64,000 nucleotides of DNA from Merzomyia westermanni (Eukaryota; Arthropoda; Insecta; Diptera; Tephritidae). The position numbers and the translations under genes were made by a program. The first letter of the stretch is position 1. Every line of letters starts with the position of its first letter. The notes under the pieces were generated by a model. That model searched no databases, was not told where the DNA came from, and saw only the letters and a program-made list of their open reading frames with translations. The stretch lies in the NCBI GenBank assembly GCA_949987695.1, contig OX465292.1, forward strand, positions 129,954,400 through 130,018,399, read 5' to 3'. Positions 1 through 10,847 of the stretch are shown here, piece after piece.

Positions 1-361
1 TACAAAAAAAATTGCGTTTATAAACTTGTATGAAGGAAAATACTTCGAAGACTTCGAGAAAAAAAATTGTCAAAAATCAGTGAAATGTGTCACAAACCTA
101 AGATTAAAACCTTATCATATTAAAATTTAATGGGCTACAAAACTGCATACTCCAAAAAATTCTAAAAAATCTGGAACAAAAGTTCGAAATTTTAAAAAAA
201 CCTCTTTTAATTTTCACTAATTTTATGTCCTTTTTTAAAACAAAATTTATAGATGTTGTATTAGACCTTGACACATATTCTTACTCAAGCTTTGTTAAAT
301 AATTTTATTATATTTTTTTGTGAAAATAGCAGAAAACGACTGTTCAGAAAGCCACTGTACA
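1..361. other. AT-rich stretch without a recognised feature
   Basis: This stretch is AT-rich, with many short A and T runs and no open frame of useful length. I recognise no element in it. It ends where the first gag-fragment repeat begins. Confidence 0.5.
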
Positions 362-1176
362 TGATTTCTATGTAGAATTTTCTGCTGATCCCAAATATGT
401 AATCAGATAGTTTAAAAGTAGGACAGTTTTAGATATTTTGCAATTTCAGTTTTTGAGCTAAGAAAAAGAAGTTGGTACAATTATGATAAATCCGGTTGAG
501 CTTCTCTTCGCTACTGTAGTCGACGTGTCGCTTGAATCCCTGCAATGATCACGTAATTTTTAAACGTCTCACCTGGTTGTTGTACACGGTGTCTGATCTC
601 ATCATCTAGTCTCTCAAAATACTGCGAACTCAAAAAGAATTTAAGGAAGTCCTTCTTGAAGATATTCCACTCCTTTCACTGCCGGTTGTTGTTGCGATAC
701 CACCCCAAGACTTTTTTTTCAGCAGCTCGGGGAACGGCTGACTTCGTAGCTGTCGGCCAGTTCTTCCATCCATTCAATAAATCCTACTGAGTCCTTTCCG
801 CCGTCGTACTTCAAGCCCCACTTGCGCACCCGGTTCACGATGTTGGCGTGCGCCACTGGTTGGTGCTCGACGCATCTCTGTGCCTCGCTGCTTCCTGGTG
901 GCCGTTGTTCTCGTGCCCGTCGTACTGTTGGTCCAAGCCGCCCCGCTGTTAGCTGGTAACGCTTGTCCGCCGCTATCCTTTGGAGTCGCTCGGCTAATTT
1001 TGATGGCTGGCAGTGCTTGCTTGAGGGCTAGCTCGGTAAAACGAGACTTGAGACTTGAGTCAGTGCCTTGTGCCTGTATGAAACTTATCTCTTTAGCGTC
1101 CCTCCCGGGCGCCATTTGCGACGAACTTTTCCTTTATGGTGGGGATAAGCGCAGTCCATCTAGGGTTCCTGTGGGT
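362..1176 (-). pseudogene. LTR-retrotransposon gag fragment, copy 1
   Basis: On the minus strand, roughly 720 down to 540 reads as a retrotransposon Gag core: a WYRNNNRQ segment, then FKKDFLKFFLSSQYFERLDD, then an RHRVQQPGETFKNYV stretch. That W...F...F...L pattern is typical of the Retrotrans_gag fold of gypsy-type or Arc-like elements. A stop interrupts it directly after RNNNRQ, and the 113-residue frame further upstream (774-1115) is basic and low in complexity. No LTR or pol could be attached. The same DNA recurs at 5099-5716. The capsid-like assignment is good; the exact family is unknown. Confidence 0.6.
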
Positions 1177-1180
1177 TAGA

Positions 1181-2089
1181 GAAGATCTCTAACGTCCCCT
1201 TTTAAAGAGAAACCCCCTGGTTAGTTAATTTTCATATACGAGTATATATGTTTTATTTGATAATTCAATGATGATTTAAGCTACTTTAAAGGCAGCGGAC
1301 GTAGGTAACCACCACCAAACTTCTACACAGTCAAGTTAGAAACACCCCCACCATATAGAATAACATAGAGCTAGAAAATCCCAGTACCTTTTCTCACCTC
1401 GACTTGGCGAAATTATCGCCTTTATATACTTGTCCGCACGCAGGCGGACCTTATTTTAGACTAAAAAATCAAAATCCTATGTTTTTACATTATTTACCGT
1501 TGCCCTTATGAATATATACTATCCTTTGCATTATATGTACTATTTCTTAAATATGTATGCTGTTTTTCCTTTCACCTGGAATGCTCCCCTTCGCCTGCTA
1601 TCATCGGATCGCGCATGTTGATGCTCTTCGATCAGCTTGGCCATATATGTGTGACGTATGTTTTACGTTCTTTGATGTTGGTAGATTTTCTGTATTCCCC
1701 TCGTCTATGCCCTTTTGCTGTGATAACAATGCTTTTTTCGCTTCTGCAGTTGGGGGATTGGCGGCATAGATCCCCCGTTCAGCAGTAAACTACTAGTTTT
1801 TTACTTTTGATTTAATAACACTGTTCATGCAAGAACATAAGAAACTAAACACACACACACATACATACAGTCCACTTGAAGAAAAGATAACAACAGATGG
1901 TTTCTTATCTTTTCGCACAGTTCAAACAATATACAGTGCACTTGAACAGGCTAGACAACCGATCATTATATCAGTGATTTATGGCATAGCAGCAAACAAC
2001 ACAATTTACTTAGGCTGATATTGAAATCAGACCTTTTTTTATTTACATACTAGCTTATACCCGTGGGTTCCACCCCCCATTCCAATAAA
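1181..2089. other. Non-coding stretch between gag relic and tandem repeat
   Basis: No gene is supported here. It contains a small hairpin-capable palindrome near 1406-1420 (ggcga / tcgcc arms), a short CA/CATA microsatellite around 1849-1868, and a hinge into the tandem repeat at 2090. It could be the 5' leader or LTR of the minus-strand gag relic, but I found no second LTR to prove it. Confidence 0.4.
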
Positions 2090-2655
2090 AAAAATGCAGG
2101 TGTTAGGGATTGACCTCATATAACCCCTGACCAAATTTCACTTTTCTAGCCCAAATACTTCCAGAGATATGGACTATGAAAAATGCCAGTTCTATGGGAG
2201 GTGCCACGCCCCCTTTTTCGTCATCCCCAGTTTTTTTTTTGGAGGTGGTAGGGATTAGGTTAATATAACCCCTTACCAAATTTCAGTGGTTTAACGTAAA
2301 TACTTCCAGAGACATGGACAAGGAAAAATTCCATTTATACGGGAGGTGCCACGCCCCCTTTTTCGTTTTTCCCAGTTTTCGTGGAGGTGTTAAGGATGAA
2401 CCTCATATAACCCCTTCCAAAATTTCATTGGTCTAGCCTAAATACTTCCAGAGATATGGACTATAAAAAATTCCAGTTGTATGGGAGGTGCCACGCCCAC
2501 TTTTTCGTTATCCTCAAGTTTTTCTGGATGTGGTAGGGATTTATGTCATAAAACCCCTTACCAAATTTCAGTAGTCTAACGTAAATACTTCCAGAAATAC
2601 GGACTGTTAAAAATTCCATTTGTATGGGAGGTGCCACGCCCCCTATATATATCAA
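2090..2655. repeat. Four-unit ~143-bp tandem repeat
   Basis: A CTTCCAGAGATATGGAC-type motif recurs at about 2158, 2303, 2445 and 2588, giving spacings of 145, 142 and 143 bp. Each unit also has GGGAGGTGCCACGCCC followed by a T-rich run and an ACCCCTTACCAAATTTCA-like segment. The units differ by scattered substitutions, so the array is old. The CCACGCCC core resembles the boxes in the dispersed repeats at 3240-4049 and 7261-9480, so this is probably a related satellite-like array. Confidence 0.8.
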
Positions 2656-3239
2656 AATATTTTTTAGCCCATGACCATCCCGGTAAGGTTTCCAGTTCGT
2701 GTTTCAAATTTGGTTACGGTCGGTTTATACGTTTAGGACGCAAGTCGATCTATAGATACATACATACATAATTAGAATTTTATACTCGTATATATACGAG
2801 ATTTAGAAATAAAAATATTCTCAACCGAACACAACCACCGTTGTTAATTTACTTATTTGTCACCCCCACCCGAGGTAAGGGACAATAGTAATAAACACAA
2901 TACCAGTTTATACTTCTGATTTATAATTTTCTTATTTTAGACTAATGGCCAAGTATATTTTTGTGAATATATGAAATTATCAGTTACCTTTTCAGACCTT
3001 TTACACAATACACTGGGCTTTCAACCTGTTCGAGGTATACGTGCACATCAGTTCTTTTAGTAACAAAATAACAGACCGAAGTAATACCGTAATTTTCCCG
3101 CTCTGAAATCACTTTACTCCCTTATTTCTCACTTTTATAAAAATCCGAATTAAGGAGGTCTGAAAATGATAGTGTGTGCAGGCTCATTAATTTGATCAGA
3201 GCAAACAGTGGCGGAGAATAGATAGCGACGACATTTTTT
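2656..3239. other. No recognised feature
   Basis: After the tandem array comes a short tail with a CATACATA microsatellite near 2757-2770, then AT-rich sequence. No coding frame or terminal repeat is supported. Confidence 0.4.
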
Positions 3240-4049
3240 AGACGTTTTCATAAAAATATAACCCATTATCTAAAGTTTTATATAACCTGGGGGCTTTTCC
3301 AAAAGCTATATACAGACTGTGTCGTGCCCAGCGAACTCCTGAGCCTATCGTGAAAGTTCAAGAGCAAAAACAAAAATCAAAATATGTGGGCGTGGCACCG
3401 CTCACTTTTCCAAAATTATGTAGATATTGACTAAATGACACAAGTTTTGATATAGTTTTCCAAACTATATATTGTCTATGCTGTACCCAGTGAGCCCAAG
3501 TATCTCTATCTATCTCTATGGCGCGATATACAACAGGTATATCATCATACACCTCCTAAGAGATTTTTGCGCTAAGCTTCTCTTCCAATTTGTGGTGTGC
3601 CGATTTGAATTTTCCCTACAAATTGGTGGGACCTACAGTTTTTTGCCGACTCCGAACGGCATCTTCAAAGCAGACGAATTTTTGCTGAGAAGCCTGTCAT
3701 GGCAGAAATACACTCGGAGAGTTTGCCAAACCACTGCCGAGGGGCGACCCCGTTTTGAAAAACTTTTTTTTCAAATCACTTTTGATGTTACCTGTACCAG
3801 GGCTCGAACCATGGACCTTCGGTGTGGTAGGCCGGCAACATTACCTTCACACCACGGCGGCCGCCCAAGTATATATTGTGAAAATTTCATACAGATCGGT
3901 TGAGTTCTTTGGCGCCTATAAAAGACACACATTTTTTATATATTTTTTATGTATTTTTGTTACACACAAGGTAAATTGGGATGACATAATAGATCACTAC
4001 TAGGTATATAATGTTCGGTTCCACCCGAACTTGCCCTTCCTTACTTGTT
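3240..4049 (-). repeat. Dispersed GTGGGCG-box repeat, copy a (carries a SINE)
   Basis: The segment around 3378-3440 is the reverse complement of 7885-7925 in the large copy, including the GTGGGCGTGGCACCGC box. It ends at 4011-4049 with the reverse complement of the family terminus (ACAAGTAAGG...CTAAGTTCGG..GAACCGAACATTATATACC). A SINE with target duplications splits it at 3504-3862. There is no coding capacity. Confidence 0.7.
3504..3862 (-). mobile_element. tRNA-derived SINE, copy 1
   Basis: This 359-bp insertion is flanked by a 10-bp direct repeat GCCCAAGTAT at 3494-3503 and 3863-3872. On the minus strand its 5' end holds a tRNA-like head with a Pol III B box (GGTTCGAGCCC) and an A-box-like TGGTGTGAAGG. 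The 3' end is a short GATA/GA microsatellite rather than poly-A. A near-identical 360-bp copy sits at 16157-16516, also with target duplications, so the boundaries are firm. Plus-strand frames across it are antisense noise. Confidence 0.88.
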
Positions 4050-4053
4050 TTTT

Positions 4054-4180
4054 TCTGTTTAAATATGGGTGGTAGTTATATATTACTTATATGCGCACTT
4101 CACTACCACTTTTTTTTCTGCTTAAATATGGGTGGTGGCTATATATTACTTATATGTGCACTTCACTACTACTTTTGTTG
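4054..4180. repeat. 64-bp tandem duplication
   Basis: Two adjacent units start near 4057 and 4121 with CTG(T/C)TTAAATATGGGTGG and continue through TATATATTACTTATATG and GCACTTCACTAC. They differ at a few bases. Confidence 0.85.
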
Positions 4181-4640
4181 TTTAGTTTTTACTGGTAAAC
4201 GACTGTCATACTCACTAAAAGGAGCCCCGACTGCGCCAATTGTATTGCGGTCGCAGCGAAACGGATTTTTGAAAAATTGCAAATAAATTCGGCCAACAAA
4301 CGACTGGAGTTTTATAAGCGTCAGACCAAACTGAATTATAATTTTATTGTATTCAATTAAGAAATCTTAAGTGCTATTGCTTAACTAAAGTAAAAATGCT
4401 TAGTCTTAATTAACTAGTATCAAAAGCTTATTTTGCATTCTGCAATTATTGATTTACAAAAATTAGGGCAGAAATGAATTTCCTGTTATGCCAAAATAAA
4501 TCTATCAAAACTGTCTGGTGCTGATTGTTCACTTATGTAACTATTGCTTAAGTTATTCGTAATAGGGTTATTGGCATTATACATAACTCTATACTGACAA
4601 ATTACAAACATATTATGCTCCGCAAATACGTAAGAGTTTA
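4181..4640. other. No recognised feature
   Basis: This is mostly AT-rich sequence with no supported frame. A slightly GC-rich patch at 4222-4260 has no identifiable origin. The 3' side runs into the jockey-like relic and may be its decayed tail. Confidence 0.4.
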
Positions 4641-4957
4641 AAGAGTAAAATATTGGACGCTCAAGGAAGGGGCATGTGGAATCTTTTGTCGGATAAGCAA
4701 TACTTTATAAATCATTTTAGCACACGTTCAAATTTGTGAACCTCGTAATAGGGATTCCATATAATAGAACCATATTCAAGCCTAGATCGTACAAAGGCAT
4801 TAAACCACAGCTTCCTGGTATACGAGTCCTTAAACTCAGATCCACTTCTTTTAATAAGGGCCATTAATGAGTATGCATTGGGAATTATAAGGTTTAAATG
4901 TTCAGTAGATGTGATAGATGAATCAAATACAATATCTAAATTCCGTATTTTAATCAC
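4640..4957 (-). pseudogene. Jockey/CR1-type non-LTR ORF2 C-terminal relic
   Basis: The minus-strand frame reads IVFDSSITSTEHLN, then NAYSLMALIKRSGSEFKDSY, then FVRSRLEYGSIIWNPYY. This is the familiar region just after the reverse transcriptase domain of jockey/CR1-type non-LTR ORF2 proteins (the RSRLEY.S..WNP.Y block). The following residues continue weakly but hit stops. The fragment has no RT catalytic YADD, no 5' part and no clear tail. Confidence 0.75.
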
Positions 4958-5098
4958 CCTAACAATGGCATATCAGAAACGAAATATATCGAAATCCATT
5001 TATTACTGTAACATTTATTGGCATAAGCTTATTTTTACAGCACCAATTACACTACCCGAAAAATGTTCAAAAATTTCCATATCCTCGACATTATATAC

Positions 5099-5716
5099 AT
5101 GATTTCATGTAGAATTTTCTGCTGATCCCAAATATGTAATCAGATAGTTTAAAAGTACTACAGTTTTCGAGATATTTTGAAATTTCAGTTTTTGAGCTAA
5201 GAAAAAGAAGTTGGTACAATTACGATAAATCCGGTTGAGCTTCTCTTCACTACTGTAGTCGACGTGTCGCTTGAGTCCCTGCAATGATCACGTAATTTTA
5301 CGTCTCACCTGGTTGTTGTACACGGTGTCTGATCTCATCATCTAGCCTCTCAAAATACCGCGAACTCAAAAAGAATTTAAGGAAGTCCTTCTTGAAGATA
5401 TTCCACTCCTGTCACTGCCGGTTGTTGTTGCGATACCACCCCAAGACTTTTCTTTCGTAGCTGTCGGCCAGTTCCTCCATCCATTCAATAAATCCTACTG
5501 GGTCCTTTCCGCCGTCGTACTTCAAGCCCCACTTGCGCACCCGGTTGACGATGTTGGCGTGCGCCACTGGTTGGTGCTCGACGCATCGCTGTGCCTCGCT
5601 GCTTCTTGGTGGCCGTTGTTCTCGTGCCCGTCGTACTGTTGGTCCAAGCCGCCCCGCTGTTAGCTGGTAACGCTTGTCCGCCGCTATCCTTTGGAGTCGC
5701 TCGGCTAATTTTGATG
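5099..5716 (-). pseudogene. LTR-retrotransposon gag fragment, copy 2
   Basis: A second copy of the 362-1010 sequence in the same orientation, with scattered substitutions and small deletions (for example the bases between 5296 and 5303, and a gap near 5453 that removes the segment seen at 715-745 in copy 1). It encodes the same Gag core on the minus strand. Its upstream limit is abrupt: similarity stops at 5716, while copy 1 continues to about 1176. Confidence 0.6.
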
Positions 5717-5734
5717 CCTATACTTGCCTATATT

Positions 5735-5930
5735 TAACAAACTGTACTCTTTTCCCTCACCACTTTTCGCTTTTTCTACATTTATCTTTATCTTCTCCTT
5801 TTTCTCTCAACTTTTGCTTTTCCCCCTCCCTACATACAATTATCTTCTTTATCCTTTTAATTTTCCTCAACACCACCTCTATGTCTCAAATCTTTATTCC
5901 TACTCCCCTTCTTCTCTCCTTTCCTCTGCG
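5735..5930. other. Polypyrimidine tract
   Basis: About 190 bp is almost all C and T on the plus strand. It translates to low-complexity Ser/Phe/Leu-rich peptides in several frames, which I regard as a compositional effect rather than genes. Confidence 0.7.
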
Positions 5931-6059
5931 AGTACTGATAAGTACATACTTTCGAATATATATCGAATTAACTTTTATTTGATCCTGGTACTGCTTTCTT
6001 TTTCCAAGATTTTTTGATGTATATAAAATATCATTAACTCGAATCATATAAATTCCTAG

Positions 6060-6480
6060 CTATGCCGAATAGCTACTTAAAATAGCCTGGAGGCTTTACC
6101 AAAAACTAAATATGGCCTGTGTCGTTTTACAGAGATCGACAATAAATTTTGGACATTAATGAAGCACAAACAAAACACAAGAAAAGAACATGGCACCACT
6201 CTTTCAAAATTATTTAATACCATAATATAGACCCAATATCATTGATTAAGACCCAAAAAATTCAAAGGTATGACGAATTGAAATTTTTTATAGCCTGGGG
6301 GCATGGCACCGCCCACTTTTCCAAAACTATATATAACCTATGATTTATCCCATGATCCCAAGAATATACTGTGAAAATTTCATAAAAATTGTTTGAGTAC
6401 TTTGGCCGCCTATAAAGGTCACCCAGACACACATTCATTTTTCTTTATAAAATTTGGTGTAGATATTTGGGCTAATAGTA
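6060..6480 (-). repeat. Dispersed GTGGGCG-box repeat, partial copy b
   Basis: This segment has the family's GGGGGCATGGCACCGCCCACTTTTCC box at about 6297-6322 and the TGTGAAAATTTCAT...TTTGGCCGCCTATAAAGG stretch that also occurs in copy a. It lacks a clean terminus on either side. Confidence 0.55.
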
Positions 6481-7120
6481 TTTTACTAGCTGGACCCGTG
6501 CGCTCCTTGCGCAAAAAAAAAAACAAAAATGGTTTGAAACCTTTTATTAGTCCAGGTCCAGGATTTTCCAAACCTTTTTCTCAAATTATAAAAAAAGATT
6601 TTCAGTTACACTGGTTGTGAGACCCTAAAAAATTATACAAATATGCGCAAACAGCTATTTGAAATTCCACCACTTATATGTATTATATTCACATTGAGCC
6701 ATAAACTTGAGTTGATTGACAACATCAATATGAATTAACTCAAAAAATGTCCCTTTAACTCGAGTTTATGACCCAATGTTAACGCAGTCTTATTCACTTA
6801 TTTTAGCAATGTTCAAGTGTAGATGGCGCACTGTTCAGTCTTAGCATTCAAATGTAGATGTCGCGAGGCATGTGAATGTCAGTCAAAATAGCGTCGCAGT
6901 ACAAATTGATTTTTTTGTGCATTCACAATCGTTTATTTTAAAGAATTCATTTTTATAAAATACGCTTAAACAAAAGCACTCCGCTAGTTAAAACATGGTT
7001 TCGCATGTAGAGCTAACCCCCACCTTTAAAACGATACCTTATTTATTAATATTGGTTCCAAATGAGAGCAGAAAATTAGGAAATAACACAAAAAGACCTT
7101 ACAGAAATAACATATATGAT
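6481..7120. other. No recognised feature
   Basis: This interval contains a poly-A run at about 6513-6523 after a GC-rich patch, and otherwise AT-rich unique-looking sequence. No frame or repeat is supported. Confidence 0.4.
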
Positions 7121-7300
7121 AACAAGTAAGGAAGTCTAAGTTCGGGTGGAACCGAACGTTAAATACCCAGCCGGTTAAAGGGGCTGTGGTAAATTGTTGT
7201 GCAGTTATGAGCAATAGAGGTTTTAAACTTTTTTGCTACCATGTGGGCAATCTTATAAATAACAAGTAAGGAAGTCTAAGTTCGAGTGCAACCGAACATT
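7121..7300 (+). repeat. Two repeat termini spaced exactly 140 bp
   Basis: AACAAGTAAGGAAGTCTAAG starts at 7121 and again at 7261. Both are followed by TTCG(G/A)GTG(G/C)AACCGAAC. The first leads only a short stretch; the second begins the large repeat copy. Confidence 0.8.
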
Positions 7301-9480
7301 ATATACCTAGTAGTGATCTATTACTATTATACTTTCAGTTCGTATATGCGTTCAAATAGCCAGACGGACACACAGATAGACGTAGGCGGGACATGTCTAC
7401 ATAGACTCAGCTCATCCTCCTTAGCATTTCACTATACTTTTTAATGGGATCTCTCTTTTTCTTCTCATACGTACTACAAACATTTCATGTTCATGAAAGG
7501 ATTGAAAATCAAAAAGATATACAACTTCGCATCTGCAGTGCGGTATTAACTACTTGCCCGGATATTTTACTTTTCATCCTGAACGTTTTGGTATACATTA
7601 ATAAATATATTTCGATTCGTTTATGCCGAATGAAGTAATATGCCTTGTGTGCGGAACAAAAATAGATATAAAAAATGTGTTTCTTTTATAGGCGGCAAAG
7701 GGCTCAACCGATCTTTATGAAATTTTCGCAATGTATACTTGGTACAGCATAGACAATATATAGTTTGGAAAAGTGGGCGGAGCCACGCCCCCAGGCCATA
7801 ACCAGTTTTAATTCGTCAAAACTCCGAACTTTTTTGGTCTAAATTAATGATATTTGGATATTTGTGTCATTTAGTCAATATCTACATAATTTTGGAAAAG
7901 TTGGCGGTGCCATGCCCACATATTTTGTGTCTTGTTTTTGCTCTTGAACTTTCACGTCAACAACGTCTTCTCATACTTACATACATGTAATGTTTATGAA
8001 AGGTATGAAAATCAAAAAAGATATGTAACTTCGCTATCGCAGTGGGCTATTAACTACGTGCCGAATATTTTGCATGTGTGTTTTGCGATTTGGCTAATTT
8101 TTAATAGGAGTAAAACACATACTACTGAGAAGCAGCTGACCAGTTTTCATTGAAATATCAAGATTGAATTATAAGCGATTGCCTTGGAAAATAGCAGAAA
8201 TTTTATGTTGAAAAGTGGGCGGCGCCACGCCTACTTCTTCAAAATTGACAAAATTTGTCTGCGGTCGAGTTTCTCTCAAAAAGCTTATTATGTGTGCAAA
8301 ATCTGATTGATATAACTTGCTTAATTGTAGAAATATCGCTTTTTAAATCTTACAAACAAATTTTTCAGAACTATGTTAAAAGACTGGGCGTTGACATGAA
8401 ACGATTTCGCCCTGTTTTACAACAAACAGTTACCTTTATATATTGAACATTATCACCAAATTTCGTTTCGACAAATCAATTTTTAGCGGAGTTTTCGCAT
8501 AAAAAGTTTTGTGGAATAATCCACTATAAAAGGGACGGGCCACACCCATTTTCGAAAATTCTTATTTTTTGGATTTCTTAGTTTACGGAAACTTTAAAAG
8601 TGAAATATAAATGATGTAAAGCTATTTTACGCAAAGTTATTGCCTATTTAATATATCTACGATCCTCTTTAAAATCTTTCATATGTATAAAAGTGGGCGT
8701 GGACCTTAACCGATCCCGTCCATTTTTTCCTTGAACATTCCTTGCACCCCTGGAAACCTGCATGTTGAATTTCGTTTGGATACCTTGAACAGTGTTTGAT
8801 TTATGATTAATAACATTTCTGAATTTCACTTAATCAAAAGTGGGCGGTGCCACTCCCCTTTTCTAACATTTCTAGAAATATTCATTGTGTGCCTCAATCT
8901 TAATGTATACACCAAATTTTATTTTTATAGGTGTATTATGTACTGCGTAATCACTTGTTTTGTGTTTATGAAAATACTCTATACATAAATAGTGGGCGTG
9001 GCTATCATCCGATTACGCCCATTTTAAATAGCGCTCGGAGATGAGTGCCAAGGAACCCGCATACCAAATTTCATAAAGATATCTCAAAATTTACTCAAGT
9101 TATCGGACAGGTGGGTGGTGCCTGACCTCTTTTCCAAAAATTTTATAAAGTCGTCAATGGGACAACCAAGTTAATAAATCTAGCAAATTTTATCATTCTA
9201 GCTGCTTTATTATTGAATTAACCCATTTTATACGTTTTTCGAAATTTTCGATAACGAAAAAAGGAGCATGGTTATGGTTCGATTTCACACATTTCAAATA
9301 CCAACCTACCTTGGCCGGAAAGCAACCTGTGTGCCAAATTTCATTCAAATATCTAAATTTTTACTCAAGTTATCATGCCTGTTCATTCTAAGAACTTTGA
9401 TATATGGAACTCCATATTTATCTCTATTATTTTGACCAAAACTATAATACCCTGTGTACTAGTACACGCTGGGTATAAAA
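7261..9480 (+). repeat. Dispersed GTGGGCG-box repeat, long copy d
   Basis: This ~2.2-kb copy starts with the AACAAGTAAGG...AACCGAACATTATATACC terminus. It ends near a perfect palindrome GTGTACTAGTACAC (about 9455-9470) followed by GGGTATAAAAATTAATTG. Boxes of the type AGTGGGCG(G/T)(A/C/T)GCCACGCC occur about every 150 bp (near 7773, 7900, 8214, 8530, 8692, 8840, 8990 and 9110), each followed by an ACCAAATTTC(A/G)TTT-like phrase. All reading frames are short. The layout looks like decayed internal duplication of one unit. I cannot name the family. Confidence 0.7.
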
Positions 9481-9612
9481 ATTAATTGTTAAAAGAGTCA
9501 TGAAAAAGATATAGTATTGGAACATTTATGGTATGGTATGGTGACTTATATGTGAGGTATCATTATATATAGAAAAAATAAATACGGTAGATAATGTTAT
9601 GGCACGATATGG

Positions 9613-10847
9613 ATGATTATCTCTTGGGGGATGAAAAATTGCCTAATGCACCGCGCCGTGTGTCCATGGACTAAAACACTTCCCCAAAATTTTGAAACCG
9701 TCGCCCACCCTGGGACTACTTTCGTATTGCTTCAGGGTGGTGTTCCATATTTCTCATTTCTTAACAGCCTTCTATTTTACCTACATCCAGGTCCCGCTGT
9801 TTTCTCTAGTGTAGTTCCCATAAAGTTGGTGATTTTCAACATTTTTTCTATGACGTTTTCGGCAATAGTTTGTTCGCTTCGTTAAAGCACTTGTCGCTCC
9901 TCGCTCCATCTTGAGCATTTGAAGAATGCATTTTCGTACACGCACTTCGGGTCTTCGACTTCCCCCATTCTATATAAATACTTTTTGAAATACCCTCACC
10001 CAGAGAGCATCTGGGTAACGTAGTAGTTTGCCTAGCGAAAGTTTCTAGTGTTCCATTGCTTAACGTCTGCTATAAGTCTTGCTGTCCATCTGCCTCGGTG
10101 TCCACATTTCCAGCACTTTTTCCAAAGTCTAAGCGTTTCCTCGCTGAATTATTAGTGAGCGACTGTTATGAGCTCTTCAGTTGTATGCTTTTTAGCTTCC
10201 CATGATCTTCTTCTTTGCAGCGCTAATAGGTCGATGGTGATCGTTCCGGGTATACCCTGAACGGCTGGTCCTGCTACGATTCGATAAGCGGAGGCTGTTC
10301 TCAAAGCTGCTGTTTGCTGTACAGATATTAGGAGTTTACAGCGGTTCTTTATCTTAAGTGTGTCTGCCCATAACTCGGAGCCATATAGTAGCGTGGATAG
10401 TGTCCATCATTAGCTTCCGTTTGCTTTCTGTAGGTCCCCCGATATTTGTCATCAGCCTACTTAGTAACGATACTTGCCTACATGCCTTCTCTATCGCATG
10501 CTGAGTATGTTAGTCGGAATCTGGTCTAACGCCTAAGTAGTTAACTACTTTATTTGACGTTATAGTTCCGGAGATGGTTTAGAAATAAACTTCTAACGGT
10601 GTGTACTTTTTTGTTAAGAGTTTCAGCTCAGTTTTTCTGTCGTTAGTTGGAGGCCACGCAGGTCAAGCCACTCCTTTGTGTATATCAAAACCTGATTGAG
10701 CTTCCTGTTTACTTCTTCTGTATTCCGGGCGGTAATGACTGCGGCGATGTCGTCTGCGTATCCGACTATGAAGGTATCATCGGGCATTTGTAGGTAAAAA
10801 ATTTCATCGAAGCTGACGCTCCATAGGTCAGGACCAAGAATTTAAGA
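9613..10847 (-). pseudogene. R1-clade non-LTR retrotransposon, ORF2 C-terminal part
   Basis: The minus strand holds the RT catalytic box GYADDIAAVITARN at about 10735-10785, preceded by QMPDDTFIV. Further on come the IPGTITIDLLALQRRR-like region and a degraded C-terminal cysteine/RNase H-like segment (around 9900-10030). Stops and frame breaks are frequent. Toward 9613 it grades into the 3' UTR. The adjacent upstream half lies beyond a jockey-type insertion at 10848-11904. R1 clade is my assignment from the style of the RT and Gag; a related clade is possible. Confidence 0.75.

Noticed and set aside
2090..2655. CRISPR-like array
   Set aside because: Whole ~143-bp units repeat, with no short identical repeats or unique spacers, in an insect genome.
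3472..3903. 143-residue plus-strand ORF
   Set aside because: Spans the antisense strand of the SINE; the same frame recurs only where the SINE recurs (16265-16549 minus).
4222..4265. Primer-binding site of an LTR element
   Set aside because: The GC-rich patch has no LTR beside it and no convincing tRNA complement.
5674..6017. Ser/Phe/Leu-rich ORFs of about 100 residues
   Set aside because: Produced by the polypyrimidine tract; overlapping open frames with the same composition.
9455..9480. Helitron 3' end
   Set aside because: A palindrome is present but no CTRR end at the right distance, no AT target evidence and no Rep/helicase coding.
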